DNA of 50,815 nucleotides from Pseudomonadota bacterium (GTDB taxonomy: Bacteria > Pseudomonadota > Gammaproteobacteria > Steroidobacterales > Woeseiaceae), in contig JACZWL010000021.1 in NCBI GenBank assembly GCA_022572185.1, positions 1 through 50,815 on the forward strand. The letters run 5' to 3'. Numbering within the stretch: the stretch's first letter is position 1; every line of letters begins with the position of its first letter. The position numbers and the translations under genes are program-made. The notes under the pieces were generated by a model. That model saw only the letters and a list, made by a program, of their open reading frames with translations. It had not been told where the DNA came from and searched no databases. Shown one piece after another: positions 1 to 9,131 of the stretch.

Positions 1-51
1 GACCTTCTTGATGAACATCCGTACCACGCATCGAATACAATCCTTTCGTCA

Positions 52-1308
52 ATGTTCGTCCAGACCGTATTTTACCAAGCTTCGTTCTTTATCGAACGAA
101 AACATGAGTTTTTCAACAGCCTGCTAGTGTTTCAGTTTCCAGATGCAATATCGACGGAGGGTTTCCTCGAGCGGTACTGGCAAAAAGCCCTGCTCTTTAT
201 GCCACAAGCCCTGCCAGGCGAATTACCCGAGCTGAGTGCGGACGAACTCGCCTGGCTGGCCACGCTGGACGATGTCGAATCCCGGCTTGTTTTCACGGAA
301 CAGAAAGATGATGCGACACACTATCGGGTCGAACACGGACCTTTCGACGCAAAAATGCTTGCTGCGCTGCCAGCCGAAAACTGGACACTCCTTGTCCAGG
401 ATGTGGAAAAGCATTTGCCGGAATTCAGAGTACTCCTTGGAGAAGCGTCATTCATTCCTGACTGGCGCATTGAAGACCTGATGGTGAGCTTTGCCGTTGC
501 CGGCGGCAGCGCCGGTCCTCACCGCGACAATTATGATGTGTTTCTGTGTCAGGGAACCGGCCGACGTGAGTGGCGGATGGCGCCGGCAAATGCGGGCCTG
601 AAGACAATCGAGTCAGGCGGGTTGTTGCTACTCGAGCCATTCGTCGACGGCAGTCCCGTTACAGCAAGCGACGGTGACGTGCTTTACCTGCCGCCGGGCG
701 TTGCTCACTGGGGTATCGCGACGGAGGACTGCATGACCTATTCGATAGGAATGCGCGCGCCGACTTTGTCTGAATTTTCCGCAAGCCTGGCCCGCATTGA
801 TGACAATGCCAGCATCGAATATGCAGGCAACGATAGTCCTTTTTACAGCGATCCCGACCTCACGGCGGATGAAGCAGAACCTGGCCTGATTTCGGCCCGG
901 GCGCTTGATCGTGCGCGAACGTGTTTTTTAAGCGGCGCGAATCTTCCGCATGACGATTTTGCTTACGCGTTCGGTTGTGTCGTAAGCGATGTCAAAGCGT
1001 GGCTTGCACCGGAGGTTCCAGGCGCTGCGGAGGTCGACGCATTCCTGAAATCATCGGCGGAAGGATCCGAAGTTCGGGTACACGGGATGGCGCGCCTGGC
1101 TTTCTTGACTTCCGGGAAGCGAAATTTTGTGTTTGCCAATGGGTTCGGCAAAACGGTCTCCCCGGCACAACAGGAGGTTTTTCGCCGGCTCTGTGCAAAT
1201 CGAGCGGCAACTGAGGATCTGCTTCAATCCATGCTCAAAAGCGCGGGAGGCGGCGAGCTATTCAGGTGGCTGGTGGCGAAAGGGGCGTTTGACATCCCGA
1301 TGCAGTAG
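52..1308 (+). CDS. roxA: Ribosomal protein uL16 3-hydroxylase (JmjC/cupin oxygenase)
   Basis: RoxA (YcfD) is a 2-oxoglutarate/Fe(II) oxygenase that hydroxylates an arginine of ribosomal protein L16. The JmjC core is clear: the motif GPHRDNYDVF carries Fe ligands H157 and D159, and H219 in VAHWG is the third ligand. The spacing of 62 residues between the histidines equals that of E. coli RoxA. The C-terminal part is the family's winged-helix-like extension. The first about 26 residues look unlike the family, and homology begins near FQFPDAIS, so a GTG start at 127 is possible. The reading frame is also open leftwards to the window edge. It is followed after 7 bp by the GNAT gene. Function is firm; the start is not. 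Confidence 0.9.
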   Translation: MFVQTVFYQASFFIERKHEFFNSLLVFQFPDAISTEGFLERYWQKALLFMPQALPGELPELSADELAWLATLDDVESRLVFTEQKDDATHYRVEHGPFDAKMLAALPAENWTLLVQDVEKHLPEFRVLLGEASFIPDWRIEDLMVSFAVAGGSAGPHRDNYDVFLCQGTGRREWRMAPANAGLKTIESGGLLLLEPFVDGSPVTASDGDVLYLPPGVAHWGIATEDCMTYSIGMRAPTLSEFSASLARIDDNASIEYAGNDSPFYSDPDLTADEAEPGLISARALDRARTCFLSGANLPHDDFAYAFGCVVSDVKAWLAPEVPGAAEVDAFLKSSAEGSEVRVHGMARLAFLTSGKRNFVFANGFGKTVSPAQQEVFRRLCANRAATEDLLQSMLKSAGGGELFRWLVAKGAFDIPMQ

Positions 1309-1315
1309 CCGGACG

Positions 1316-1747
1316 ATGTTACATAAGGCCTTCCTCATACAAAGCGCGAGCTGGCAGGCAGACCGTGCCAGGCTTGAGTTCGTGCGACGCCAGGTCTTCA
1401 TTATCGAACAGAAGATGCCCGAGTCCGAGGAGTGGGACGATGCGGATGAGAATAGTTCTCATGTGCTTGCATTCTCCGAAAAACGTGACGTAGTTGGCAC
1501 TGGGCGTCTGGAGCCGACCGGTAAGATTGCAAGACTAGCGGTACTGGGGGAATACCGTGGACAGGGCGTGGGTTCGGCGATGCTGATTCGCCTGGTCGAG
1601 GAAGCCCGGCAAAGGGGCTTTGGTCAGGTTTACCTGCACGCGCAAACGCACGCGCTGAATTTTTATAAGAAATTCGGTTTTGTCAGCGACGAAGAAATCT
1701 TTGCCGAAGGTGGTAGACCGCACGTCGTGGCACGCCTAGATTTGTAG
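1316..1747 (+). CDS. GNAT family N-acetyltransferase
   Basis: A 143-residue single-domain GNAT protein. It shows the acetyl-CoA pyrophosphate loop as RGQGVGSAM (about residues 78-86), preceded by the beta strand RLAVLGEY and followed by the ALNFYKKFGF strand-helix typical of motif B. It most resembles the small YjcF/ElaA-like acetyltransferases; the substrate cannot be read from sequence. The ATG at 1316 is chosen because conserved GNAT residues begin there; the frame stays open further upstream inside roxA but that part has no family likeness. It lies 7 bp after roxA and 11 bp before the next gene, so the three are probably one transcription unit. Confidence 0.85.
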   Translation: MLHKAFLIQSASWQADRARLEFVRRQVFIIEQKMPESEEWDDADENSSHVLAFSEKRDVVGTGRLEPTGKIARLAVLGEYRGQGVGSAMLIRLVEEARQRGFGQVYLHAQTHALNFYKKFGFVSDEEIFAEGGRPHVVARLDL

Positions 1748-1758
1748 CACGGTACATC

Positions 1759-2256
1759 ATGGAACAAGTTCGGGAAAAAGGTCGTCGCTGGGTTATATCC
1801 ACGGAGGAAGAACTGCGTCAGGCGATCATCGACATCGCCACTGAAACCACGCGTAAGCTGTCCATCTTTACACATGATCTTGAACCGGGAATCTACGACG
1901 ATCCGGATTTTCTCGAAATCATCAAACGTCTCTGCTTGTCGCAGACCTACGCGCGAATTCGCGTACTCATAGCGGACCCGACACGAGCCATCAAGAACGG
2001 TAACAATTTCGTTCATCTTGGCAGACGCCTGAATACCTACATTGAATTCCGCCACGTAAGAGAAGACTTACGCACCCATGCAGAATGCTTTTGTATTGCC
2101 GACGAGACTGCTCTCGTCTATCGTCTGCAGGCCAGTCGTTGGGAAGGCATTGCTGATACCTTCGAACCCGCAGTCGCCAAACTTTACGGGAAGATGTTCG
2201 ACGAGATCTGGCAAGCCAGCGAAGTTGAAATAGAATTCCGCCAACTCGGCATATAA
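1759..2256 (+). CDS. Conserved protein of unknown function, DUF7931-like
   Basis: A 165-residue soluble protein without signal peptide or membrane segment. The pattern (regulatory-looking N-terminus, then helices around LSIFTHDLEPGIYDD, RIRVLIADPTRAIKNG and a C-terminal KLYGKMFDEIW) matches a conserved gammaproteobacterial family that I recall as DUF7931, usually encoded directly after, or fused to, a GNAT acetyltransferase. The fold is reminiscent of phospholipase-D-like domains, but no HxK catalytic motif is present. Context suggests it works with the upstream GNAT protein. The family name is from memory and the function is unknown. Confidence 0.65.
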   Translation: MEQVREKGRRWVISTEEELRQAIIDIATETTRKLSIFTHDLEPGIYDDPDFLEIIKRLCLSQTYARIRVLIADPTRAIKNGNNFVHLGRRLNTYIEFRHVREDLRTHAECFCIADETALVYRLQASRWEGIADTFEPAVAKLYGKMFDEIWQASEVEIEFRQLGI

Positions 2257-2407
2257 ACGGATAAAATTGCCGCGTATTAAATCCACCTGATTTCACGACC
2301 GACGCCGTTACAACGAAACGCAGCGGCAGCCATGGCCATCGCCGCGCTTGTCTGACCCACCACAATCCCGAACTCTTGTCGTAGATTCGGGCTAGAATCG
2401 TCGATCC

Positions 2408-3547
2408 ATGGCGACGTCCCATATAAATCCGCAAGGCAGGAAAATCATCCTCGGCTTGTCCGGCGGTGTCGATTCCGCCGTTGCCGCATTGCTTCTCAAG
2501 CAGCAAGGTGCCGACGTGCAGGCGTTGCACATGTCCAATTGGGAGGACGACGACGGTTATTGCACAGCGGCCGCCGATTTACAGGATGCACGCCGCGTCT
2601 GCGAGCAAATAGACATTCCGCTGCACCACGTCAATTTCGCGAAGCAATACCGTGACCGGGTGTTCAAGTACTTTCTCGATGAGTACCGGGCCGGACGCAC
2701 GCCCAACCCGGACGTACTTTGCAACCGTGAGATTAAATTCGGCGCATTCCGGGATTACGCCAAACGGCTTGGTGGCGAATTGCTGGCGACAGGACATTAC
2801 GCGCGCACGGGCGTCTCCGCTGGGCAGGTGCAACTGATGAAGGGCGCCGATAAGAGCAAGGACCAGAGTTATTTTCTGCACGCGGTCTCTGCCTGCGCGC
2901 TGGCTGAGACGATTTTTCCGCTGGGGGATCTGTTGAAAGCGGATGTCCGCCGTATTGCCCGCGATCATGGTCTGGCCATCCACGACAAAAAGGACAGCAC
3001 AGGCATCTGCTTTATTGGCGAGCGGCCGTTCAGGGAGTTCCTTGCGACTTATCTTCCGGCAGATCCAGGACCTATCCGGACACCGGAAGGCAAGGAGGTC
3101 GGACGGCACCAGGGCCTCATGTACTACACGCTGGGGCAACGCCAGGGCCTGGGCGTGGGCGGCCGGCAGGATTCCGGCGACGCACCGTGGTATGTCGCGG
3201 ACAAGATCCTTGAGGACAACGCGCTAGTCGTTGTGCAAGGCGAGCACCCGATGCTCTACAGCAGCTCAATGGCGACAAGTAACGCCACTTGGATCGGTAA
3301 ACCGCCTGAAAAGCTGTCGCGGACGGGGGCATTGAGCTGCAGCGTCAAGATTCGCTATCGGCAGCCTGACCAGGCATGCCTTGTCAGACAAGAGGGTAGC
3401 GATTTGCTCGAAGTGTCGTTTGCAGTGGAGCAAAGAGCTGTCGCACCCGGCCAGTTTGCAGTGTTCTACGACGGTGACCGCTGTCTGGGTGGCGCCGTCA
3501 TCGACCGCGTGTTTGCCCGGCACGAAATGGTCCGGGCGGCGATATGA
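2408..3547 (+). CDS. mnmA: tRNA-specific 2-thiouridylase MnmA
   Basis: MnmA (TrmU) uses ATP and a sulfur relay to make 2-thiouridine at position 34 of tRNAs for Lys, Glu and Gln. The PP-loop SGGVDS is at residues 18-23. The catalytic cysteines are C105 in CNREIKF and C201 in GICFIGER, spaced as in E. coli (C102/C199). At 379 residues the length is normal. The ATG start lies just upstream of the conserved ILGLSGGVDS. A tRNA-Lys(UUU), one of its expected substrates, is also encoded in this window. The 151 bp upstream carry no obvious gene. acnA follows after 122 bp. Confidence 0.96.
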   Translation: MATSHINPQGRKIILGLSGGVDSAVAALLLKQQGADVQALHMSNWEDDDGYCTAAADLQDARRVCEQIDIPLHHVNFAKQYRDRVFKYFLDEYRAGRTPNPDVLCNREIKFGAFRDYAKRLGGELLATGHYARTGVSAGQVQLMKGADKSKDQSYFLHAVSACALAETIFPLGDLLKADVRRIARDHGLAIHDKKDSTGICFIGERPFREFLATYLPADPGPIRTPEGKEVGRHQGLMYYTLGQRQGLGVGGRQDSGDAPWYVADKILEDNALVVVQGEHPMLYSSSMATSNATWIGKPPEKLSRTGALSCSVKIRYRQPDQACLVRQEGSDLLEVSFAVEQRAVAPGQFAVFYDGDRCLGGAVIDRVFARHEMVRAAI

Positions 3548-3562
3548 CAGTCCCGAATCCGT

Positions 3563-3568
3563 TATAAT
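3563..3568 (+). promoter_or_regulatory. Candidate -10 box upstream of acnA
   Basis: A perfect TATAAT lies just after the mnmA stop codon and about 100 bp before the acnA start. No good -35 hexamer is seen at 16-18 bp, so this is only a candidate promoter. Confidence 0.35.
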
Positions 3569-3612
3569 GCCGCCCCGCTCCGGGCCGCGAACCGGTTCGG
3601 TCACTGTGCAGG

Positions 3613-3652
3613 ACACTGGTCGTCCATCAACATGGCCTTGTTGGACCACTGG
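3613..3652 (+). repeat. Short palindromic repeat, copy a (upstream of acnA)
   Basis: Member of the four-copy family described in the findings. The inner stem GTCCA/TGGAC at 3622-3626 and 3642-3646 encloses a loop related to ATCAATATAGCCTTGTT. The right arm continues as CACTGG, but the left arm is degenerate. It ends 17 bp before the acnA start codon, so it would lie in the 5' untranslated region. Confidence 0.7.
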
Positions 3653-3669
3653 TTTCCCGGGGAAAAAAT

Positions 3670-6348
3670 ATGACGGACAGCTTCGGTGCTCGTTCAACGC
3701 TTGATGTTGGCGGCAATCAGTTCGAAATTTACCGCCTTGATGCGGTTACGGAAGGACGTCTCGAGAGGCTTCCCTTCTCGCTGAAGATTCTGTTGGAGAA
3801 TCTTCTCAGACACGAAGACGGTCGCGATGTCACGCGAGACGACATACTGGCGCTTGCCAACTGGGATGCAGATGCCGAGCCGAGCACCGAGATTTCGTTT
3901 ACGCCGAGCCGCGTGATCCTCCAGGATTTTACGGGCGTGCCTGCGGTTGTCGATCTGGCCGCGATGCGCGACGCGGTCGTAAGTCTGGGTGGCTCTGCTG
4001 ACAGTATCAATCCCCAGTCACCGGCCGAACTGGTCATCGACCATTCCGTGCAGGTCGATCGGTATGGAACGGCTGACGCCCTCGATCTGAACAACAAAAT
4101 AGAATTCAATCGAAACAAGGAACGTTACTCGTTTCTCCGTTGGGGCCAGACAGCGTTCGAGAACTTCCGTGTAGTCCCGCCGAACACCGGCATTGTTCAC
4201 CAGGTAAACCTCGAGTATCTGGGACGCGTTATATTCGACGCCGACAGGAACGGGCAAAGGTGCGCATATCCCGATACGGTAGTTGGCACCGACTCGCACA
4301 CGACGATGATCAACGGGCTGGGTATTCTTGGCTGGGGCGTTGGCGGCATCGAGGCTGAGGCCGCAATGCTGGGACAACCCATCACGATGCTTATCCCGCA
4401 AGTCGTCGGCTTCAAATTAAGCGGCACACTCGCCGCGGGGACGACCGCGACCGATTTGGTTCTCACGGTGACCGAAATGCTCAGGGAAAGAGGTGTTGTC
4501 GGAAAATTCGTCGAGTTCTTTGGTAACGGTCTGGAACATTTGGCGCTGGCAGATCGGGCAACGCTCAGTAACATGTCGCCCGAATTCGGCAGCACCTGCG
4601 CGATCTTTCCGATCGACAACGAAACACTGCGCTACCTGAGGCTGTCCGGTCGCGATGCCGAGCACATCAAGCTGATCGAGGCTTACGCGAAGGAACAGGG
4701 CCTATGGCATCATGCCGGCCAGGCCGACGCTGACTACAGTGACGTACTCGAGCTCGACATGAGCACGGTCGAGCCAAGCATCGCCGGACCGAAACGCCCG
4801 CAGGACCGCATCGCATTGCGCGCGGCGGACACAGCCTTTCGCAGGGATCTGAAAGCCGCCGTAGCCGGGCGGCAGGCAGGTGGCTCGGCACAGGCTGTAC
4901 TCGATGGAGAGGAAGTCGAAATCAGGGACGGTGCGGTGCTGATCGCGGCAATTACCAGTTGCACGAATACATCCAACCCGGCCGTGATGATCGCAGCAGG
5001 ATTACTGGCGAGAAATGCACGTGAAAAAGGGCTGATGACCAAGCCCTGGGTCAAGACCAGCCTCGCGCCGGGTTCCAAGGTGGTCACGGATTATCTTGCA
5101 AAGTCTCAACTTTTGGACGATCTGGATGCCCTGGGTTTTTACACCGTCGGATACGGCTGCACGACCTGCATCGGTAATTCCGGCCCGCTGAAACCGGAGA
5201 TTGCGGAAGCCGTGCAAAGCGGCAACATCGTGGGATGCAGCGTTTTATCCGGCAATCGCAACTTTGAAGGGCGCATTCACCCTCTCGTGCGGATGAACTA
5301 TCTGGCGTCGCCGCCGCTTGTCGTCGCCTACGCGTTGGCAGGGAAAATGGACGTGAATCTCCCCAGCGACCCGCTCGGAGATGATGCGAACGGCAATCCG
5401 GTCTATTTGCGGGATATCTGGCCAGACTCAAAGGAAATACAGGAAGCGATCGCACAAAATATCGATTCCGGCATGTTCAAGTCCAGTTACGACAGCGTCT
5501 TCGCCGGCGACAAGAACTGGAACAGCCTCGATGTACCAGGCGGAGAGATCTATGCCTGGGATGCCGATTCGACTTACGTCAAGAACCCCCCTTACTTTGA
5601 AGGCATGAGCCTGCAGACCAAGCCCGTGGAGGACATTCACGGTGCAAGAGTTCTCGCTTTGCTGGGCGACTCTGTCACGACGGACCACATTTCGCCCGCA
5701 GGCAATATCGCCGCTGACAGTCCCGCTGCCGAGTATCTGAAAGCACAGGGCGTCAAACCCGTCGATTTCAATTCCTATGGTTCCAGGCGTGGCAACCACG
5801 AGGTCATGATGCGCGGCACGTTTGCCAATATTCGCCTGCGCAACCAGCTCGCGCCCGGCACCGAGGGTGGCTGGACCAGGCACCAGCCGGGCGACGAGCA
5901 AATGTCCATTTACGATGCCTCGCTGAAGTACCGCGCGGAAGGCTCACCACTGGTGGTCATAGCCGGAACCGAATACGGGACTGGTTCGTCCCGCGACTGG
6001 GCCGCGAAAGGCACCTTGCTGCTGGGCGTTAAAGCCGTTATTGCCAAAAGCTTCGAGCGGATCCATCGCTCCAACCTGATCGGCATGGGCGTATTGCCTT
6101 TGCAGTTCATGGATGGCCAGGGCGCCGATTCGCTGGGACTGACCGGCAAAGAAGTGATCGATATTGTCGGTCTTGCCGATTCTGACCTGGACACTGTCAG
6201 AGTTACCGCCACTCCCGACGGCGGCGACCCGATCGAATTTAAAGCCAAAGTCCGCATCGATACGCCGAAGGAACGCGAGTACTATGAACACGGTGGCATC
6301 CTTCATTACGTCCTTCGCCAACTGGCTAAAGCAGACAAAGCCGCCTGA
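3670..6348 (+). CDS. acnA: Aconitate hydratase A
   Basis: Aconitase interconverts citrate and isocitrate in the TCA cycle. The protein has 892 residues, as expected for the AcnA/IRP1-type monomeric enzyme. The 4Fe-4S ligands are C431 ([10 protein letters not shown]), C497 and C500 ([14 protein letters not shown]), matching C435/C501/C504 of E. coli AcnA. The C-terminal swivel domain contains [14 protein letters not shown]. The ATG is preceded by a GGGGA ribosome-binding site. The stop codon overlaps the start of the sirtuin gene, implying translational coupling. A short palindromic repeat sits in the leader. Confidence 0.97.
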   Translation: MTDSFGARSTLDVGGNQFEIYRLDAVTEGRLERLPFSLKILLENLLRHEDGRDVTRDDILALANWDADAEPSTEISFTPSRVILQDFTGVPAVVDLAAMRDAVVSLGGSADSINPQSPAELVIDHSVQVDRYGTADALDLNNKIEFNRNKERYSFLRWGQTAFENFRVVPPNTGIVHQVNLEYLGRVIFDADRNGQRCAYPDTVVGTDSHTTMINGLGILGWGVGGIEAEAAMLGQPITMLIPQVVGFKLSGTLAAGTTATDLVLTVTEMLRERGVVGKFVEFFGNGLEHLALADRATLSNMSPEFGSTCAIFPIDNETLRYLRLSGRDAEHIKLIEAYAKEQGLWHHAGQADADYSDVLELDMSTVEPSIAGPKRPQDRIALRAADTAFRRDLKAAVAGRQAGGSAQAVLDGEEVEIRDGAVLIAAITSCTNTSNPAVMIAAGLLARNAREKGLMTKPWVKTSLAPGSKVVTDYLAKSQLLDDLDALGFYTVGYGCTTCIGNSGPLKPEIAEAVQSGNIVGCSVLSGNRNFEGRIHPLVRMNYLASPPLVVAYALAGKMDVNLPSDPLGDDANGNPVYLRDIWPDSKEIQEAIAQNIDSGMFKSSYDSVFAGDKNWNSLDVPGGEIYAWDADSTYVKNPPYFEGMSLQTKPVEDIHGARVLALLGDSVTTDHISPAGNIAADSPAAEYLKAQGVKPVDFNSYGSRRGNHEVMMRGTFANIRLRNQLAPGTEGGWTRHQPGDEQMSIYDASLKYRAEGSPLVVIAGTEYGTGSSRDWAAKGTLLLGVKAVIAKSFERIHRSNLIGMGVLPLQFMDGQGADSLGLTGKEVIDIVGLADSDLDTVRVTATPDGGDPIEFKAKVRIDTPKEREYYEHGGILHYVLRQLAKADKAA

Positions 6349-7109
6349 TGGATAAAAATCCGGTGTTTCCCGAGGCGCTTATTGATGCGCTTCGGACGAG
6401 TCGCCATGTCTGCGTGCTTAGCGGGTCGGGCATATCGGCCGAGAGCGGCGTGCCCACGTTCCGTGAGGCACAAACCGGCCTCTGGGAGAAATTCGATCCG
6501 CATGAGCTGGCCACTCCGGAGGCTTTTCTCCGAGACCCCGAACTCATCTGGCGCTGGTACCGATGGCGCCGGCAACTCGTGGCCAAAGTCGAACCGAACG
6601 CAGGACACCGGGCTTTGGTGGACCTGGCGTCGCAGGTAAGGGAGTTCACGCTGATAACCCAGAACGTCGACGGCCTGCATCAACGCGCCGGTAGCGACAG
6701 TGTCATCGAATTCCACGGCAACATTTTCGAGGACCGGTGTTTTGTAGAAGGCTGCATCGTAAAAGACGCGAGTGATGTTTCCTCTGCGGTTCCGACCTGT
6801 CCGGCTTGCGGCGGACAGCTTCGTCCGGGCGTGGTCTGGTTTGGCGAAGCGATCCCCGAGGACGCACTTGACAAAGCAATGGCGGCCGCCTCAAGCTGCG
6901 ACCTGTTCTTCTCAATCGGCACATCGTCACTCGTATGGCCCGCGGCAGGCCTTGCGGAAACGGCACGAGAAGCCGGTGCCACGATTGTCGAAGTGAATCC
7001 CAATCCGACGCCACTATCAAATATGAGCGATTTTTGTCTCAGCGGAAATGCCGGGACCGTACTACCCGACCTGGTATCGCGCTTGCTCGTCCCTGAGCTT
7101 CGCGCTTAG
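6348..7109 (+). CDS. cobB: NAD-dependent protein deacylase, sirtuin class III (CobB-like)
   Basis: A 253-residue SIR2 protein that would remove acetyl or succinyl groups from lysines using NAD+. Visible are the NAD-binding GSGISAESGVPTFR near residue 25, TQNVDGLHQ, the catalytic H123 in FHGN, and a four-cysteine zinc site C131/C136/C151/C154. A tyrosine and arginine in WRWYRWRR sit where class III enzymes have the YxxR acyl-binding pair, which suggests desuccinylase ability (inference). The first glycine-rich motif has Ser where Ala is usual. The ATG overlaps the acnA stop codon (TGATG), so the two are co-translated. Confidence 0.92.
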   Translation: MDKNPVFPEALIDALRTSRHVCVLSGSGISAESGVPTFREAQTGLWEKFDPHELATPEAFLRDPELIWRWYRWRRQLVAKVEPNAGHRALVDLASQVREFTLITQNVDGLHQRAGSDSVIEFHGNIFEDRCFVEGCIVKDASDVSSAVPTCPACGGQLRPGVVWFGEAIPEDALDKAMAAASSCDLFFSIGTSSLVWPAAGLAETAREAGATIVEVNPNPTPLSNMSDFCLSGNAGTVLPDLVSRLLVPELRA

Positions 7110-7245
7110 GCTCCGCCTTGTATCGTTTTCCCCGGTGCGTGCCGCAGCTCCCAGCGCACGATCGTGGGCACACACCGCATCAATCGTTACGGAACTGATA
7201 GACTGTCCGGCCCTCCAAGCGTTTCGCAAACGCAGAACAAGCAAA

Positions 7246-8265
7246 ATGATATTCAAGAAAAACAAATCCGCTGAGAAGGCAGACACGATTCTCGGCAGGC
7301 CTTTATGGCTAAAAACGGTTGGCTGGGTCTTGGTCGCCGTATTCTTGTTTCTCACCGTTGTCGGCTGGTACTGGTCGAGGATGCCGGACGTCTTCTGGGT
7401 TAATCAAAAGGTGGATGGTGAAAAAACGGTAATCGGCTACGCGACCACGGATACCCTCATCCGAGTGGCCGAGACGCTGCTCGATAAGCCGGGTGGTTAT
7501 CTGAGCAACGACGTGATGCTGCCCGGCGTTTTTCTCGACAACATTCCAAATTGGGAATTCGGCGTCCTGCAGCAAGTCCGCGATATGGCGCGTGTCATTC
7601 GAAATGACTACAGCCGTAGCCAGTCGCAGTCCAAGGAAGATGTCGATGTCGTTGTCGGGGAACCGAAGTTCTTTTTCGACAACGATTCCTGGATTCTTCC
7701 GCGTACGGAATCTCAATATCGGGATGCGATCGCAGGGTTCGTCAAATACCGTAACAGATTGGCCGGTGTCAGTGAGCCGCAAGCGCAGTTCTATGCGAGA
7801 GCTGACAACCTTCGTGAATGGCTGGCCCAGGTCGAGAAACGGCTCGGCAGCCTGTCGCGGCGACTGGGTGACAGCGTTGCCACTTCAGTTATTAATACTG
7901 ATCTCGCCGGCGATCCTGCTGCCGAAGCAAATACGTCCCTGGGTGACAGTGTCGATGTCAGGACATCCTGGTTCGAGATCGACGATGTCTTCTTCGAGGC
8001 CCGTGGCACCGTCTGGGCGCTGATTCACTTCTTCCGCGCCGCGGAATTCGATTTTGCACAGGTGCTGGCCGACAAGAACGCCAGGGCAAGCGTCAGGCAG
8101 ATCATCCGCGAGTTCGAAGCAAGCCTGAAGCCGATGACATCACCGATTGTGTTGAATGGCGGCGGTTTCGGGCTTTTTGCCAATCATTCGCTGGTGATGG
8201 CAAACTACATCGCCAGAGCCAATGCGGCCGTGATCAACTTGAGGGAGCTATTGGACCAAGGGTGA
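7246..8265 (+). CDS. DUF2333 family membrane-anchored protein
   Basis: A 339-residue protein with one N-terminal transmembrane helix (about residues 23-43, LKTVGWVLVAVFLFLTVVGW) and a large, probably periplasmic, mostly helical domain. Motifs such as FWVNQKVDGEKTVIGYATT, GGYLSNDVMLPGVFLDN and TSPIVLNGGGFGLFANHSLVMANY match the DUF2333 family as I know it. No catalytic motif is evident. The frame extends upstream to 7048 through the sirtuin gene, but the ATG at 7246 just before MIFKKNK is the sensible start. It stands alone, 136 bp after the sirtuin. Function unknown. Confidence 0.75.
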   Translation: MIFKKNKSAEKADTILGRPLWLKTVGWVLVAVFLFLTVVGWYWSRMPDVFWVNQKVDGEKTVIGYATTDTLIRVAETLLDKPGGYLSNDVMLPGVFLDNIPNWEFGVLQQVRDMARVIRNDYSRSQSQSKEDVDVVVGEPKFFFDNDSWILPRTESQYRDAIAGFVKYRNRLAGVSEPQAQFYARADNLREWLAQVEKRLGSLSRRLGDSVATSVINTDLAGDPAAEANTSLGDSVDVRTSWFEIDDVFFEARGTVWALIHFFRAAEFDFAQVLADKNARASVRQIIREFEASLKPMTSPIVLNGGGFGLFANHSLVMANYIARANAAVINLRELLDQG

Positions 8266-8327
8266 TAGTTCACTTTAAATAATACTGCTAATAATATGAT
8301 TTACAGGGATATTTTAAGCGTTCATTA

Positions 8328-8350
8328 TCGCGGCTGAAGCCGCTCCCACG
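8328..8350. repeat. REP-like palindrome
   Basis: GCGGCT-GA-AGCCGC (8330-8343) inside the sequence TCGCGGCTGAAGCCGCTCCC. This matches the REP consensus common in Pseudomonas, Xanthomonas and relatives. It lies between the convergent ends of the DUF2333 gene and the metallopeptidase gene and may protect or terminate the transcripts. Confidence 0.7.
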
Positions 8351-8365
8351 ACCAGCATTCAATCT

Positions 8366-9121
8366 TCAATAAATACCCAGCCAGCCAGGAACCCGGTTCC
8401 AGCATTCCGTCAGTTCCCGATCCAGCTTCTTATAATTCGGCTCGAATTTCGCGACCAGGCGCCAGAAGCTTTTGGAGTGGTTCATATGCCGTCCGTGACA
8501 CAGCTCGTGAACCATCAGGTACCGAAGCAGTTGCGGTTCCAGGAATAGCAGGCACAGGTTCAGGCTGATTGTGCCCTTGCCGCTGCGGCTGCCCCAGCAG
8601 GTCCGCTGTGCCCGGATCTGCAGCTTCTTGAATGGCATGCGGGTGAGCTCAGACAGTGCCTGGAGCATCGGTTCAAGCTCTTTCCTTGCGACAGAGCCCA
8701 GCCAGCGCCGCAAAGCGTTGACGCAGAGTTTTTCGTTGCGGATTTGGCCCGCGAGAATGACCTGCCCGCCGACAGACCTGAAGCGCACGGATTTCGCACC
8801 GTTGCGAGGCTCGTAGCGAACTGACACCGCCCGCCCAAGCCCCCTGAGCTCGATCGACTCGGGCAACGCGAACGGTTCCGGTGGATGCTTTAACGCGAAG
8901 GATTGCCGTGCTCTGCGGATCCATTCGCTATTCTCTTTGACGAAGGATTCGACCTCTTGGGGCTTTGTACGCCGGGGTACGACGACTTCGACACGCCCTC
9001 GCGGATAGACCTTGATGGACAGCCGTCGGGCTCGTGCGCTCACACGAACGTCAAAGCCCGGCTCAGAGCCGGGCTCATCGTGTTCCGGGAACAGTGATAA
9101 TTGGGGGGCTGCGCCTCGCAC
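8366..9121 (-). CDS. YgjP-like (M48/DUF45) metallopeptidase-domain protein
   Basis: A 251-residue protein of the YgjP/DUF45 family. The zinc motif HELCHGRHMNHSKSFW supplies HExxH plus a third ligand downstream, as in this family. Upstream are CWGSRSGKGTISLN and LLRYLMVHELCH, both family hallmarks. The N-terminal half has the beta-rich KVYPRGRVEVVVPRRT segment. No signal peptide is seen, so it is probably cytosolic. The start is GTG at 9121; a later start cannot be excluded. It lies 10 bp after the VNG-repeat gene on the same strand and is probably co-transcribed with it. Biological role uncertain. Confidence 0.85.
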   Translation of the reverse strand: MRGAAPQLSLFPEHDEPGSEPGFDVRVSARARRLSIKVYPRGRVEVVVPRRTKPQEVESFVKENSEWIRRARQSFALKHPPEPFALPESIELRGLGRAVSVRYEPRNGAKSVRFRSVGGQVILAGQIRNEKLCVNALRRWLGSVARKELEPMLQALSELTRMPFKKLQIRAQRTCWGSRSGKGTISLNLCLLFLEPQLLRYLMVHELCHGRHMNHSKSFWRLVAKFEPNYKKLDRELTECWNRVPGWLGIY

Positions 9122-9131
9122 AGCCCCTATC

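Noticed and set aside
1-51. Possible coding sequence before roxA
   Set aside because: The roxA frame is open to the window edge, but 17 codons are too few to identify anything, and they show no family likeness.
8281-8327. AT-rich stretch after the DUF2333 gene as a promoter or origin
   Set aside because: It lies between convergent genes and shows no DnaA boxes, iterons or recognised promoter elements.
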